From Cohnella hashimotonis (GTDB lineage: Bacteria; Bacillota; Bacilli; Paenibacillales; Paenibacillaceae): a stretch of DNA of 64,000 bases. How positions within the stretch are numbered: the first letter of the stretch is position 1; the number at the start of each line of letters is the position of its first letter. Shown here piece by piece: positions 11,301 through 17,860 of this stretch. The stretch spans positions 5,890,001-5,954,000 of the forward strand of contig NZ_JAGRPV010000001.1 in the NCBI RefSeq assembly GCF_030014955.1, in the 5' to 3' direction. A program made the translations under genes and the position numbers. A model generated the notes under the pieces. The model saw only the letters and a list, made by a program, of their open reading frames with translations, had not been told where the DNA came from and searched no databases.

Positions 11301-11322
11301 GCCTGAAAATTCTGACTTTCAT
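5308..11322 (-). CDS. Giant secreted beta-helix protein (pectin-lyase fold, 2004 aa)
   Basis: An exported 2004-residue modular protein. The start at 11322 is chosen because AGGAGG lies seven bases upstream and the next residues (MKVRIFRRITVWTVLLTLLWG...ASA) form a signal peptide of about 36 residues. Order of modules: a fibronectin-like segment, a jelly-roll/LamG-like domain near 126-340, a fibronectin-like segment, a second very similar LamG-like domain near 507-720, an IPT-like segment near 800, and a right-handed beta-helix near 1005-1520 that opens with YGAIPDDGVDDRAAIQAAL, the pectate_lyase_3/GH28-type signature. A fibronectin-like region and a C-terminal LamG-like domain near 1814-2004 follow. 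No anchoring motif is seen. It sits between the binding-protein and permease genes, so it probably degrades or binds the polymer whose fragments are imported. Confidence 0.8.
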   Translation of the reverse strand: MKVRIFRRITVWTVLLTLLWGLLPPAGGVMQTASAEESGSLTIQASLYPKLEWTEDAGASQYRLTVKRQGEAAPEAVYTLPAGVRSLALPNRLQPGATYDLTVESGSGGSWTAWAEDSLATPADREQLVSDAFEDDAVGTLPAGFTKYTPDANNTVQVIADGTQHRIELNRSVGSAVYGPALTYPFGAPLTDGIVSAEFSVKRSSTQRFILYSLGYSLTRSQNAAWAFVDYNRHYLYDPTYRDVGAMNADTWYHYRLVADIDAGTYDFYINGVKANAAPVAFQATQPIREFTVYNSAGRGGGDLAYQTGPYWVDDVTIRHSRTPPRAAAPASGASQLGLTETLQWQDSGAEDYSIVIARDAAMTDIAWSGAAAGTADSLSIPAAAGLDYDTTYYWRVVAHDDGWSWSADTASFKTMKDPAGPQDVSRYPSLTWTAVPGSAAYTVSIASVDGTPQSYAYNGIAGTQFTVPFALDASRNYSWHVLADDGVTEAGSGLWLTETDDSVWVSEDFESAASGSVPAPFTAFAPGTVSTVQVVEAGGERYVELNRSTGSTDAGPALIYPFGRTVANGTLDASFRVRRDSTQRFLTYAMGNNLTYNQQPVWAFVDYGNVYATDPTYRSQGKMDADKWYDYRMVVDVDAGTYDLYIDGQKTNQQPIAFQGANPLTQFMVFNKYGRGGADNGYHTGAYDVDDVTVAWQPTSPSAVGPVDRSEDTSVTPAFEWRDAHADSYTLVIGRDSGLTEVTQVIDGITDNAYTLPASAALDYDTVYYWKVVAHKGADSWSGGSAARLTTQLDASGNRVPVLFSAAPTEVKPGEMFQLFGASFDTDDVRLLRLDDTPAAGLEALIGAAADPEALDRDEAAAIGEPYGNDTALRAVVPAAETPGMYAVWAVNDTQWSAPKLLNKTTVYFASPNRLNTASSREVRIIGKQLAGVSNAAYVYLVDEEGDATAVTLEEAGPYELVFEWPLALGPGTYEIWTHNGYGGAYGWGETQTIEVVDEPFSTYSVSIATYGAIPDDGVDDRAAIQAALDAADGGGTVLVPAGTYDISNTLHVGEHTALKGLGKDAGGEHQSVIKFITGDPVGPATGGLGKAIVRVGDGSGVENLKLVGSVSVDMGIDIEDGADDVFVRYNEVRNYFPTSGIKGYFSGVFGSSGTTDYFERLQIVGNTFEGYNGINFDLSEYGRFIDNTVLTRRYTPIVFTSSSKNIIEGNTIDGRNAAGVREASRGITFNMGFDRPGLKPNEMNYVSGNNITYVGNEATPTNDGEYVLFDNNGDAPFPTTHYYGAVKDGTPDSLTFANVSWTANQMKELYVLIVDGRGLGQYRKVTGSSDGTVYVDKPWDVTPDYRSKAVVAHFHTLNLVVGNHAYLNKGNNFVLWGNVLDNIVDGNTAEQGGSTVSALDHSSHPSQYGAAYYNLIQNADSPEAGITYSEYGYGSTARASVISYGNTLRRNDTDRLSFRTNSVQSASGNVQANLLEHNKVGSAIVVTPNARNNVLRKNAVSGAWPLVADGGESTIVIERGLLPSPSEVSVIPAVYGVQLNWSAVTGADGYYVFRKLHGSADPYERLDTGTGAGPLAATSWLDTEAAVGEVYDYRVASYADGVGQGHAGQPQAGFSGAITATSLTAAEWQWTAPYDGEVEALASLRKLDGSDYDFELRVNGDPVAGASVLTSVYQAHERISLQAGDELTFVWTSADPAADVQAHYGVLFTRDAPIPLAPQQGSHDVVTDGAAFSWTDVPSASSYRLLIGTDPALTSPTFVYEDIATNAFTMPAADGLDERTTYYWKVQAVNGSDVWDRADAVQQIRTAPYGRELLYAQNFNALSGLPSAWTVRTGTTSSIGIAEVPGRFNRSLVIASDGQQDAPRLTIPLPSTLDSGKLHLSWDVMHTGNQTAHFQLFPAKAPVTASGLSGLFSAYGYYYVDWSPASTYPSLLNQWRHIDMLLDLDTNQYTVDIDGVRLKLNNGTEVFTYAPGAIDTLVLQFSSDRWPAVVYFDNIAIMAVEE

Positions 11323-11403
11323 CTTTATTCCTCCTGCGGATTCGGATTCAACGGCGCGCCTTTCCGCTCTTCCGGCGAAGAGGCGCACCGCTTCAGGCGA
11401 TGA

Positions 11404-13002
11404 TTACTTCAATGTGGCATACAGCGCGTTCGCTTCATCGGTCAGCTTCTGACCGCCTTTGGCGTACCATTGCTTTACGTAGGCGTCATAGTCGTCCAGG
11501 CTCTTCTGCCCGGTGATGATCTCGGCGAACGTGCGCTGCATCAGCAGGGTCAGATCCGCCTTGTACATGCCTTCCGAAGGCAGCACCATGAAGTAGGTGG
11601 CATCCGTCCAGTTGTCGCCCGCTCCGTATTTTTGAATGGCGGCCGTGAGGTCCGGATCCGTCAAGTCGGCGCGCATGGCATTCGTGTTGATGGCGCCCAT
11701 GGCGAACATGCGCGCGCCTGTCTGATCTCTGTCCTCGACTTTGGCCCATCCGTCGAGGAATTCCGTCGGACCGCTCGTGCCGGATACATATTTCCACTGC
11801 TCGCCTTCATAGCCCTGGTTAAGCAGCAGGTACAGCCCGCGGTCGGTACTGTAATCCCGCATCATCTGCAGAATGCGATCCAGCTTGCCCTGGTCCTTGG
11901 CCATTTGCGAGCCGAACACAACGTAGTTGCTCTTGGAGCCCCAGCTCCACGAGCCGCTGCCTCCGGGACCGGTCGGATTCACGCCGGGCGCCAGCGTCGC
12001 CGAAGCGTTGATCTCCTTCATGCTCGCGATGGTGGAAGCATCCTCGCGATACAGGCGGCCGATCGTCTCTTCGATGAAGCCGATGCGGCCGTTGAACAGC
12101 TTCGTCCGGTACGACTCCTGCGTATCGGTGATGAATTCGGGATCGATCACCTTGTCCGCGTACCACTTGCGCAGCGTGGCGAGCGCTTCCTTCGTCTCCG
12201 GCATGACGGAGCCGTTGACGACCTTGCCGTCGCGGACATGCCACATCGTCGGCTCCACGCCGTACGCGCCGAATATATTGTAGAAGCCGGACGACCATGT
12301 GGTCGTCATCGTGCCCGTCAAGCCGTACGTATCGTTCTTTCCGTTGCCGTCCGGATCGTTTTTGGCGAACGCGTATACGGCTTTCTCGAACTCCTCGAGC
12401 GTCTCCGGCGTCTTCTCGATCCCGACCTTCTTCAGCCAATCCGTGCGCCACAGACCGGCAAAATCGTAGCCGCGGAGCGTCACGAACATCGGAATCGCCC
12501 ACAGCTTGTCGTCGAAGGTGGCCGGCGCGAATAAATTGCCCGGCACCGATTGAATGTCGGCTTCGTATTCGGGCAACCGCTCCCCGATCAGCGACCTCTC
12601 GATCGGCATCAGCACGCCCTGCGTCTGATAGGCCGCGACCGCGCTCGGATCGCTTAGCGTGAACACGTCCGGCACTTCGCCGCCGGCGATGCTCGCATCG
12701 GTGATTTTGACCGGCTTAATCGTCACGTTATAACGCTTCTCCAGCTCCTTCTGGACGCGGGTGTCGGCGATGACGCCCGGCGCCTGGAAGTGAATGCCCC
12801 AATTAATCGTATAGTGCTCGTTGTTCGACGCTTCGGCGGAAGCCGTGGCGCTCGCGCTGCTCCCCGCAGTCTCCGCGGGTGCCGCCGAAGATGAAGCGGG
12901 CGACGACTCGGACGAGCCGCCGGACGAGCAGGCGCTCAGCACCGATGTCAGGATGGTCGCGGTCGCGGCCGCCTTTGCCCACCAACGCATGTTTTGTTGC
13001 AT
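11404..13002 (-). CDS. Extracellular sugar-binding lipoprotein of ABC transporter
   Basis: A 532-residue substrate-binding lipoprotein. The start at 13002 follows AAGGGGGA at good spacing; in-frame codons further upstream have no such site. A short signal peptide ends in the lipobox LSAC, giving lipid-anchored Cys25, followed by a Ser/Ala-rich linker. The mature part has the LplA/YtcQ-type composition, with KDQGKLDRILQMMRDYSTDRG and WEGEQW-like aromatic stretches, and the large size usual for CUT1 binders of oligosaccharides. It is the first gene of the operon with the giant secreted protein and the two permeases. A CcpA-like cre box lies 62 bases upstream of the start codon. Confidence 0.9.
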   Translation of the reverse strand: MQQNMRWWAKAAATATILTSVLSACSSGGSSESSPASSSAAPAETAGSSASATASAEASNNEHYTINWGIHFQAPGVIADTRVQKELEKRYNVTIKPVKITDASIAGGEVPDVFTLSDPSAVAAYQTQGVLMPIERSLIGERLPEYEADIQSVPGNLFAPATFDDKLWAIPMFVTLRGYDFAGLWRTDWLKKVGIEKTPETLEEFEKAVYAFAKNDPDGNGKNDTYGLTGTMTTTWSSGFYNIFGAYGVEPTMWHVRDGKVVNGSVMPETKEALATLRKWYADKVIDPEFITDTQESYRTKLFNGRIGFIEETIGRLYREDASTIASMKEINASATLAPGVNPTGPGGSGSWSWGSKSNYVVFGSQMAKDQGKLDRILQMMRDYSTDRGLYLLLNQGYEGEQWKYVSGTSGPTEFLDGWAKVEDRDQTGARMFAMGAINTNAMRADLTDPDLTAAIQKYGAGDNWTDATYFMVLPSEGMYKADLTLLMQRTFAEIITGQKSLDDYDAYVKQWYAKGGQKLTDEANALYATLK

Positions 13003-13063
13003 GTAGATGTTCCCCCTTGGCTTAGATGGAATCGCGATCGATTCAGGCACAGCGTAACGGAAT

Positions 13064-13077
13064 AGATAGCGCTTTCA
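13064..13077 (-). promoter_or_regulatory. CcpA cre box upstream of binding-protein operon
   Basis: On the minus strand the site reads TGAAAGCGCTATCT, matching 13 of 14 positions of TGWAANCGNTNWCA. It lies 62 bases upstream of the lipoprotein start, where CcpA binding would impose glucose repression on the operon. Confidence 0.6.
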
Positions 13078-13157
13078 CAATTTCGTTATTCCTATTTTTT
13101 TGCGTTTTCCGTTAATATCGGCCGTTTTTGCCTTTGCCTTTTTCGCGTTTTCTTATG

Positions 13158-13184
13158 TAAAAAGAGAATCATCGCTGATTCTCT
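13158..13184 (-). terminator. Rho-independent terminator of the AraC regulator gene
   Basis: A perfect 9-bp stem (AGAGAATCA / TGATTCTCT, loop of four) at 13163-13184 is followed on the minus strand by TTTTTACA. It overlaps the stop codon of the regulator and separates its transcript from the binding-protein operon. Confidence 0.85.
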
Positions 13185-15468
13185 AGGTATTTTCCGGCTT
13201 CGCGCCATGCTGCCGGCGATATTGTCCGGGCGTCATCCCGGTTTTCGTTTTGAACAATCTCGTAAAATAGCTGAGCGTATTGTAGCCGATTTGCTGGCTG
13301 ATTTCTTCGATGACGAGGTCGGTGTCCGTCAGCAGGCGTTTGGCCCGGCCGATTTTCAGCTCGATGATGTATTCGTTGATCGTCGTGCCGTACCGCTCCT
13401 TAAACAGCTTGTTCACGTAGGAAGCGCTCAGGCGCACATGCTCGGCCACCTGCTCGACCGACAGCTGCTCCTGATAATGCTCCTGAATGTAGCGAACGGC
13501 GCGCTCCAAAGTGGCGTCGTGCACCCGGGACGATATTCGCGCATACTGCTCGATCAGGGCGTCCGCGATAGTCTGAAGCAGCCGGATATATTCATAAAGC
13601 GTCATGTCGTGGCGCTCGGGCATCGAGAGCTGCAGGACGAGCGTCTGCTCTTCCGCGCCGAAGCCCGCGATCAGCTTCAGCATCTCGCCGCGAATTTGCG
13701 TCATCGATTGCTGCATGACGACCGGGTGAGGCCTGTGCTCGAGCATCCAGTCCCGCAGACTGTCGAGCCCTTGCCTGACGCCTTCCGCATCTTTATCTTT
13801 AATCGCCTGCACGAGCCGCTTTTCGATCGCGCCCGGATACGATTGGAGCCGGTCCGCGCCGTCGTCGCCGTCCTGCAGCCGTTCGTAGCGGATAATCGCG
13901 CCGCGGCCTGCGTACAGCTTGCGGCGCAGCGCCTCGTTCGCCTGCCGGTAGGCCTGCTCGAGTCGGTCGATCCCGCGGTGAAGCTCGCTGATCCCGACCG
14001 TCATCGGCGGCAAGCCGAATTGCAGCGCCTGCCGCTGCCAATGCGCCGCCATGTCGGGCGCCGGTTCGCCGCCGACGATGACGACGATCTGCCCGTCGTC
14101 GCGCAGGACGACCTCGCCCGACACCTGCTTGCGGAGCGAATCCGTCCATTCGAGCAGCGACAGCTGCTGTTGGATGTTGTCCTCCGCCCGTCGGCCGTCC
14201 GACTGGCCCTCCGGCTCGAACAGGATGAGCGTATATTGGGCTTCCCAGACCGACCAAACTTCTTTTTCTAAAGGCGCGATCGGCAGATGTTTGTACTGGG
14301 TCAAGCCCAGCCCCTGCATCATATCGAGCAGCAGCCTTTGCCGCACGATTTCCTCATGATTTTGCCGCTCCTGCTGCCGCGTTCGCTGCAAGCGATCATA
14401 CACCGAAACGATGAGCTCCGCCTCGCTGCGGCTGTCGCTCGTCTCCTCCTCCAGCCTCCGGATATAAGCGATGGATTGCGCCAGCGGCCGATAGATGCGC
14501 CGTGAAAAATACCAGGCGCTCACGCCTGCAATCGCGACATAAAGGAGAGAGACCGAGAACACGACGGTTTTGAGCTTGTCGATATGCGCGAGCAGCTGCG
14601 CCACCGGCACCAGGTGCACGAACCGCCAATGCGTCGCAGCCGATTCCAGCGTGGTGACCAGCTGCTTCCGATGCGCGACGGTCGCGACGATCGAATCCCC
14701 GCCGCGCTGCGCCAGCGCGATCTTGACGATCCGGTCCCCGTTCGTCCGCAGCTCGTCGCCGCCGTAGAGGAACTCGCCGGACGGACCGAGGACGAGCATC
14801 TCGCCCGCGCTCGACGAATAGGCTTGCAGGTAATCGCCCAGCAGCCTGTCCTGATCGATGTTGATCACGATCGCGCCGATCGGCTTGCCGATCAGCGGCA
14901 TCGTCTGCACCAGCGTGATCCAGCGTCGTTCGGGCGCCGCGGCTTCCGCTGTCTTGGCGACCGCGCCTTCCGGATGCGTCTCGCGATTCACTAGCCATTG
15001 CGTACGCTGCGCGTTGCCGCCGTAAGCGGAGGTCCAGCCCCGGTCCGCGAATTCGGCAAGCGGCCGCGCCTGCAGACCGCTCGTGATGATCTGGTCCAGC
15101 TTGTCGTAATACAAATAGATGGAATCGATATACGGGTTGAGCGAACGCTGCTGCTTCAAGTAGTTGTTCAGATCGATGATCGACCCGACGGACAGCGTAT
15201 TTTCCCACTCGGCGAACATATAAGACTGCGTCATTAAAATGTTGGCCGCGAGGCTGCTCACCGAATCCAGCTCCTGATCGATCAGCGACAATTGCTGCGT
15301 CAGCGCGGCCGCGTTCGACTGCTGCGCATTTTCGAAGCTGTTCTTCTTCGCAAGCGAATACGTCAGCAGCGAGATCAGCAGCACGCTGCTTAGCAGCAGC
15401 ACCGTGATTAGCACGAGCATCCGGATGTAAAGACTCTTATCGACGTTCGCCAGACGAAACTTGCGCAT
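13183..15468 (-). CDS. Membrane-anchored AraC-family regulator
   Basis: A 761-residue transcription regulator with a built-in sensor. A first membrane helix spans residues 16-37, followed by an extracellular sensor region to about 295 and a second helix near 298-318 (VVFSVSLLYVAIAGVSAWYF). A cytoplasmic linker leads to a C-terminal AraC DNA-binding domain near 650-755. Both helix-turn-helix units are recognisable: LSVEQVAEHVRLSASYVNKLF, and IEEISQQIGYNTLSYFTRLF ahead of GMTPGQYRR. This architecture is common next to LplB/YtcP transporters in Paenibacillaceae, where it activates the adjacent operon on sensing extracellular sugar. It lies directly upstream of that operon on the same strand with its own terminator. 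A cre-like box lies 27 bases before its start. Confidence 0.9.
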   Translation of the reverse strand: MRKFRLANVDKSLYIRMLVLITVLLLSSVLLISLLTYSLAKKNSFENAQQSNAAALTQQLSLIDQELDSVSSLAANILMTQSYMFAEWENTLSVGSIIDLNNYLKQQRSLNPYIDSIYLYYDKLDQIITSGLQARPLAEFADRGWTSAYGGNAQRTQWLVNRETHPEGAVAKTAEAAAPERRWITLVQTMPLIGKPIGAIVINIDQDRLLGDYLQAYSSSAGEMLVLGPSGEFLYGGDELRTNGDRIVKIALAQRGGDSIVATVAHRKQLVTTLESAATHWRFVHLVPVAQLLAHIDKLKTVVFSVSLLYVAIAGVSAWYFSRRIYRPLAQSIAYIRRLEEETSDSRSEAELIVSVYDRLQRTRQQERQNHEEIVRQRLLLDMMQGLGLTQYKHLPIAPLEKEVWSVWEAQYTLILFEPEGQSDGRRAEDNIQQQLSLLEWTDSLRKQVSGEVVLRDDGQIVVIVGGEPAPDMAAHWQRQALQFGLPPMTVGISELHRGIDRLEQAYRQANEALRRKLYAGRGAIIRYERLQDGDDGADRLQSYPGAIEKRLVQAIKDKDAEGVRQGLDSLRDWMLEHRPHPVVMQQSMTQIRGEMLKLIAGFGAEEQTLVLQLSMPERHDMTLYEYIRLLQTIADALIEQYARISSRVHDATLERAVRYIQEHYQEQLSVEQVAEHVRLSASYVNKLFKERYGTTINEYIIELKIGRAKRLLTDTDLVIEEISQQIGYNTLSYFTRLFKTKTGMTPGQYRRQHGAKPENT

Positions 15469-15494
15469 CGTATCCCCCGCTCTGCGAAGCTTAA

Positions 15495-15508
15495 TGGAAC
15501 CGTTTACA
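15495..15508 (-). promoter_or_regulatory. CcpA cre-like box before the AraC regulator
   Basis: The minus strand reads TGTAAACGGTTCCA, 13 of 14 matches to TGWAANCGNTNWCA. It is centred about 33 bases before the regulator start codon, so it could give catabolite repression of the regulator as well as of its operon. Confidence 0.55.
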
Positions 15509-15608
15509 AAATGTGCTTAAGTGGCCGCTTCGCGCCGGACCGGCCCCTCTTTACCTTAATTCTCGGGTTCAGATCCGTCAATCCGAAAACGCCCGCAAGC
15601 AATAAATA

Positions 15609-15624
15609 GTTTATTATAATAAAC
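15609..15624. promoter_or_regulatory. Perfect 16-bp palindrome, candidate operator
   Basis: GTTTATTATAATAAAC is a perfect inverted repeat in the AT-rich gap between the YdeI-like gene and the AraC regulator, about 140 bases upstream of the regulator start. It contains TATAAT and may be a promoter element, an operator, or both. No binding protein can be named. Confidence 0.45.
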
Positions 15625-15690
15625 AAAGTTTAATATAAGAGAAATGATATCATCTGTCTATGTGAAGCACAATCTAACTTGCGTCCTACT

Positions 15691-15729
15691 CCAAAAAGCA
15701 GTTAACCCCCAGAACTTGGTCTGGGGGTT
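15691..15729 (-). terminator. Rho-independent terminator after YdeI-like gene
   Basis: A perfect 10-bp stem AACCCCCAGA / TCTGGGGGTT with a six-base loop at 15704-15729 is followed on the minus strand by a short T-run at the end of AACTGCTTTTTGG. It lies 13 bases after the stop at 15743. Confidence 0.75.
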
Positions 15730-15742
15730 GAACGTGCACCGG

Positions 15743-16321
15743 TTATGAATCCGAATCCGCCAACAGCCGTCCGTCATCGTGCCACTGGCCATACATCTTA
15801 TTTTGCCTGGTGGATTGCATAAACTTCTCCAATCGCTTGTCGAACAATTCGGCATCTTTCTTGTAGCTTTGAATGGTGTCGATTCGGACGGTACGGTACA
15901 AATCCGGGAACGTGGCGAAGTTCTCGTACGCCGCCGCATCCACTTGCAGCCTTTGCTCGATGACCGGATCGATCCTGAACGCCTCCGGACGCATATCCGG
16001 GAGGACGCGCCTGCCTTCCTCCTTCATCATCCCCAGCCGCTCGAGGCGGCGGACCCGCGCTTTATTCAGTTCGGTCCATGCGCTTTTCCGGCTCCTGGGA
16101 GATAGTCTTTGCGCAACCTCCGTCTCTGAGATTTTCTTTTTCGTACTATCGATCCACCCAAAGCATAAGGCTTGTTCGACGACGTCCAGATAGAGCAGCG
16201 CACCCGAAGCCGGCTTCATGCCGACGACTACCCAGCATTCTTTTTCGGTCCCGCCATTGTCGCGGAGCCAGGCCCTTAACTCTTCTATGGTTTTTACTGC
16301 CAGCAGATTTTTAATCTCCAT
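15743..16321 (-). CDS. YdeI/OmpD-associated family protein
   Basis: A 192-residue cytosolic protein with the hallmarks of the YdeI / OmpD-associated (bacteriocin-protection) family: the opening LRAWLRDNGGTEKECWVV, the central CFGWIDSTKKKI, and AQRLSPRSRKSAWTELNK. The length is normal. The family is widespread and functionally poorly defined; the historical name refers to cationic-peptide resistance in enterobacteria. It lies 26 bases after the VOC-family gene on the same strand, so the two are probably co-transcribed, and it ends at a strong terminator. Confidence 0.85.
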   Translation of the reverse strand: MEIKNLLAVKTIEELRAWLRDNGGTEKECWVVVGMKPASGALLYLDVVEQALCFGWIDSTKKKISETEVAQRLSPRSRKSAWTELNKARVRRLERLGMMKEEGRRVLPDMRPEAFRIDPVIEQRLQVDAAAYENFATFPDLYRTVRIDTIQSYKKDAELFDKRLEKFMQSTRQNKMYGQWHDDGRLLADSDS

Positions 16322-16347
16322 AAAGCAGGCTGCCCAGCTCCTTTTTT

Positions 16348-16815
16348 TTACGATTGCTTCATTGCGAGCACGCGATCCAGAAATTTGTCCGCGTCGCTAT
16401 TGAACTTCCAGACGATGCCGAACGCATCGACCAGCATCCCGAAGCAAGACGACCATGGCGTATCGGAAAGTGGCATGATCACATGGCCGCCCGCCGATAG
16501 ACGCTCGAAGTAACGTTCTAACGTCTGTTTGCTTTCGTTTGTGATGCTGATGAGCACATTGTTGCCTTTGACCGGCTCGCCCGATCCCTGCTTCATCGCG
16601 GACAGCAGATCCGATATCATGATCTTCCCGCCGGCGAATGCGATCGACGACTCCATGATCATGTTTAATTCGTGCTCCGGCAATGGATAATTCGGATCCT
16701 GCGGGAGATCGCCGAACTTTACTTGCTTGACCTCGTCTGCCTCAAACGCCTTCGCATAAAAATCGATCGCTTCCGCCGCATCTCCGTCGAAATTCAAGTA
16801 CGCAATGACCGCCAT
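16348..16815 (-). CDS. VOC-family (PhnB-like) protein
   Basis: A 155-residue protein of the vicinal-oxygen-chelate/glyoxalase superfamily, PhnB-like branch: MAVIAYLNFDGDAAEAIDFYAKAF at the start, MIMESSIAFAGGKIMISD in the middle, and WSSCFGMLVDAFGIVWKF at the end. Members are small dimeric metal-binding proteins whose substrates are mostly unknown; fosfomycin-type resistance and glyoxalase enzymes share the fold. It is divergent from a YafY-type regulator and the shared 89-base gap holds an inverted repeat, so the regulator probably controls it. Confidence 0.85.
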   Translation of the reverse strand: MAVIAYLNFDGDAAEAIDFYAKAFEADEVKQVKFGDLPQDPNYPLPEHELNMIMESSIAFAGGKIMISDLLSAMKQGSGEPVKGNNVLISITNESKQTLERYFERLSAGGHVIMPLSDTPWSSCFGMLVDAFGIVWKFNSDADKFLDRVLAMKQS

Positions 16816-16862
16816 GAATAAAACCTCCTCTTTGTTATATGTGCAGCATACGCTATGATAGG

Positions 16863-16878
16863 TGACAGTATATTGTCA
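16863..16878. promoter_or_regulatory. Inverted repeat, likely YafY operator
   Basis: TGACA-GTATAT-TGTCA, a perfect 5-6-5 inverted repeat, lies in the gap between the divergent VOC and YafY-type genes, 27 bases before the regulator start. Position and symmetry suit an operator for the adjacent dimeric regulator. Confidence 0.5.
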
Positions 16879-16904
16879 TCATTTCATCTGCACGGGAGAA
16901 AAAG

Positions 16905-17816
16905 ATGGAGAAAATCGAGCGGTTAATCGCGATCGTGATGATTCTGCTGCAAAAGGAAGTCGTCTCAACGACGGAATTTTCTCGACTGTTCAACGTCTCT
17001 AAACGAACGATTCTCCGCGATATGGAGACGCTCGGCCTGTCCAACATACCGATCTATTCGATACATGGGGCGAATGGCGGCTACGGCATTATGGACGAAT
17101 ATAAGATCGATAAGCGTCTGTTGAACAGCGGCGACCTGGAAAATATTTTGGCGGCTCTTGGCGGCCTGGAGCAAATCTATTTGAGCCAGGAAGTCGAAAT
17201 CACGATTAAAAAAATCGAATCGATGGTTCGCGGCGCACCGCTTAAAAGCGCCATACATGTTTCCTTTTACAATTGGAGCGGTCGCGATGAGATGACCGGC
17301 ATCTTGAAGTTATGTCAAGAAGCGATCGCGCATAACAGACAGGTAAACTTCGATTATATCGATAAAAACGGGGCGTCGACAGCTCGGACGGTCGAGCCGT
17401 ACCAGCTTCATTTTAACGAGATGAGCTGGTATTTGATCGGCTACTGCTTGACGCGTATGGAATATCGAACCTTTAAATTGTCCAGAACCGACAACCTGAC
17501 GCTGGGCAAGCAGACATTTGTTCCGAGAGATCACGCGGCGGACCGGACGTTCGCAGAAGGATATTCGCCTGAGCTCGTTCAAGTTAAGGCGCTGATCTCG
17601 CCTGCGATCAAAGATCAGTTTATCGAAAGGTACGGCCGCAAGCGCATCGAACCCCACAGCGCCGATTGGCTGTCGGCAACGATCCAGCTCCCGCAAAATC
17701 CAATCGGCTTCCGGCATTTGGCGAGCTTCGGAACCGAGCTCAAGATTGTTGAGCCGCCATCTTTCGTGGAAGCGTTCCGGCAGTATGTAGCGGACGTTCT
17801 AAAAAGTTACAGCTAA
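16905..17816 (+). CDS. YafY-family (HTH-WYL) transcriptional regulator
   Basis: A 303-residue regulator. Residues 1-60 form a DeoR-like winged helix-turn-helix (VVSTTEFSRLFNVSKRTILRDMETL), followed by the GANGGYGIMDEY wing. The middle carries a WYL-type ligand-sensing domain (NFDYIDKNG, VEPYQLHFNEMSWYLIGYC, YRTFKLSRTDNL), and a C-terminal domain follows. Members of this group sense small ligands or nucleotides and usually act on neighbouring genes. It is divergent from the VOC gene; the start follows GGGAGAAAAAG. The gene ends at a bidirectional terminator. Confidence 0.88.
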   Translation: MEKIERLIAIVMILLQKEVVSTTEFSRLFNVSKRTILRDMETLGLSNIPIYSIHGANGGYGIMDEYKIDKRLLNSGDLENILAALGGLEQIYLSQEVEITIKKIESMVRGAPLKSAIHVSFYNWSGRDEMTGILKLCQEAIAHNRQVNFDYIDKNGASTARTVEPYQLHFNEMSWYLIGYCLTRMEYRTFKLSRTDNLTLGKQTFVPRDHAADRTFAEGYSPELVQVKALISPAIKDQFIERYGRKRIEPHSADWLSATIQLPQNPIGFRHLASFGTELKIVEPPSFVEAFRQYVADVLKSYS

Positions 17817-17841
17817 AAAAAGAGAGGCTCTTCGCCTCTCT
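17814..17841. terminator. Bidirectional terminator between convergent genes
   Basis: The stem AGAGAGGC / GCCTCTCT with a five-base loop sits at 17821-17841. A run of seven A on its left gives a perfect T-run for the minus-strand gene at 17861; the plus-strand side is weaker. Confidence 0.8.
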
Positions 17842-17860
17842 TCATTCGTTGACTGTAATA

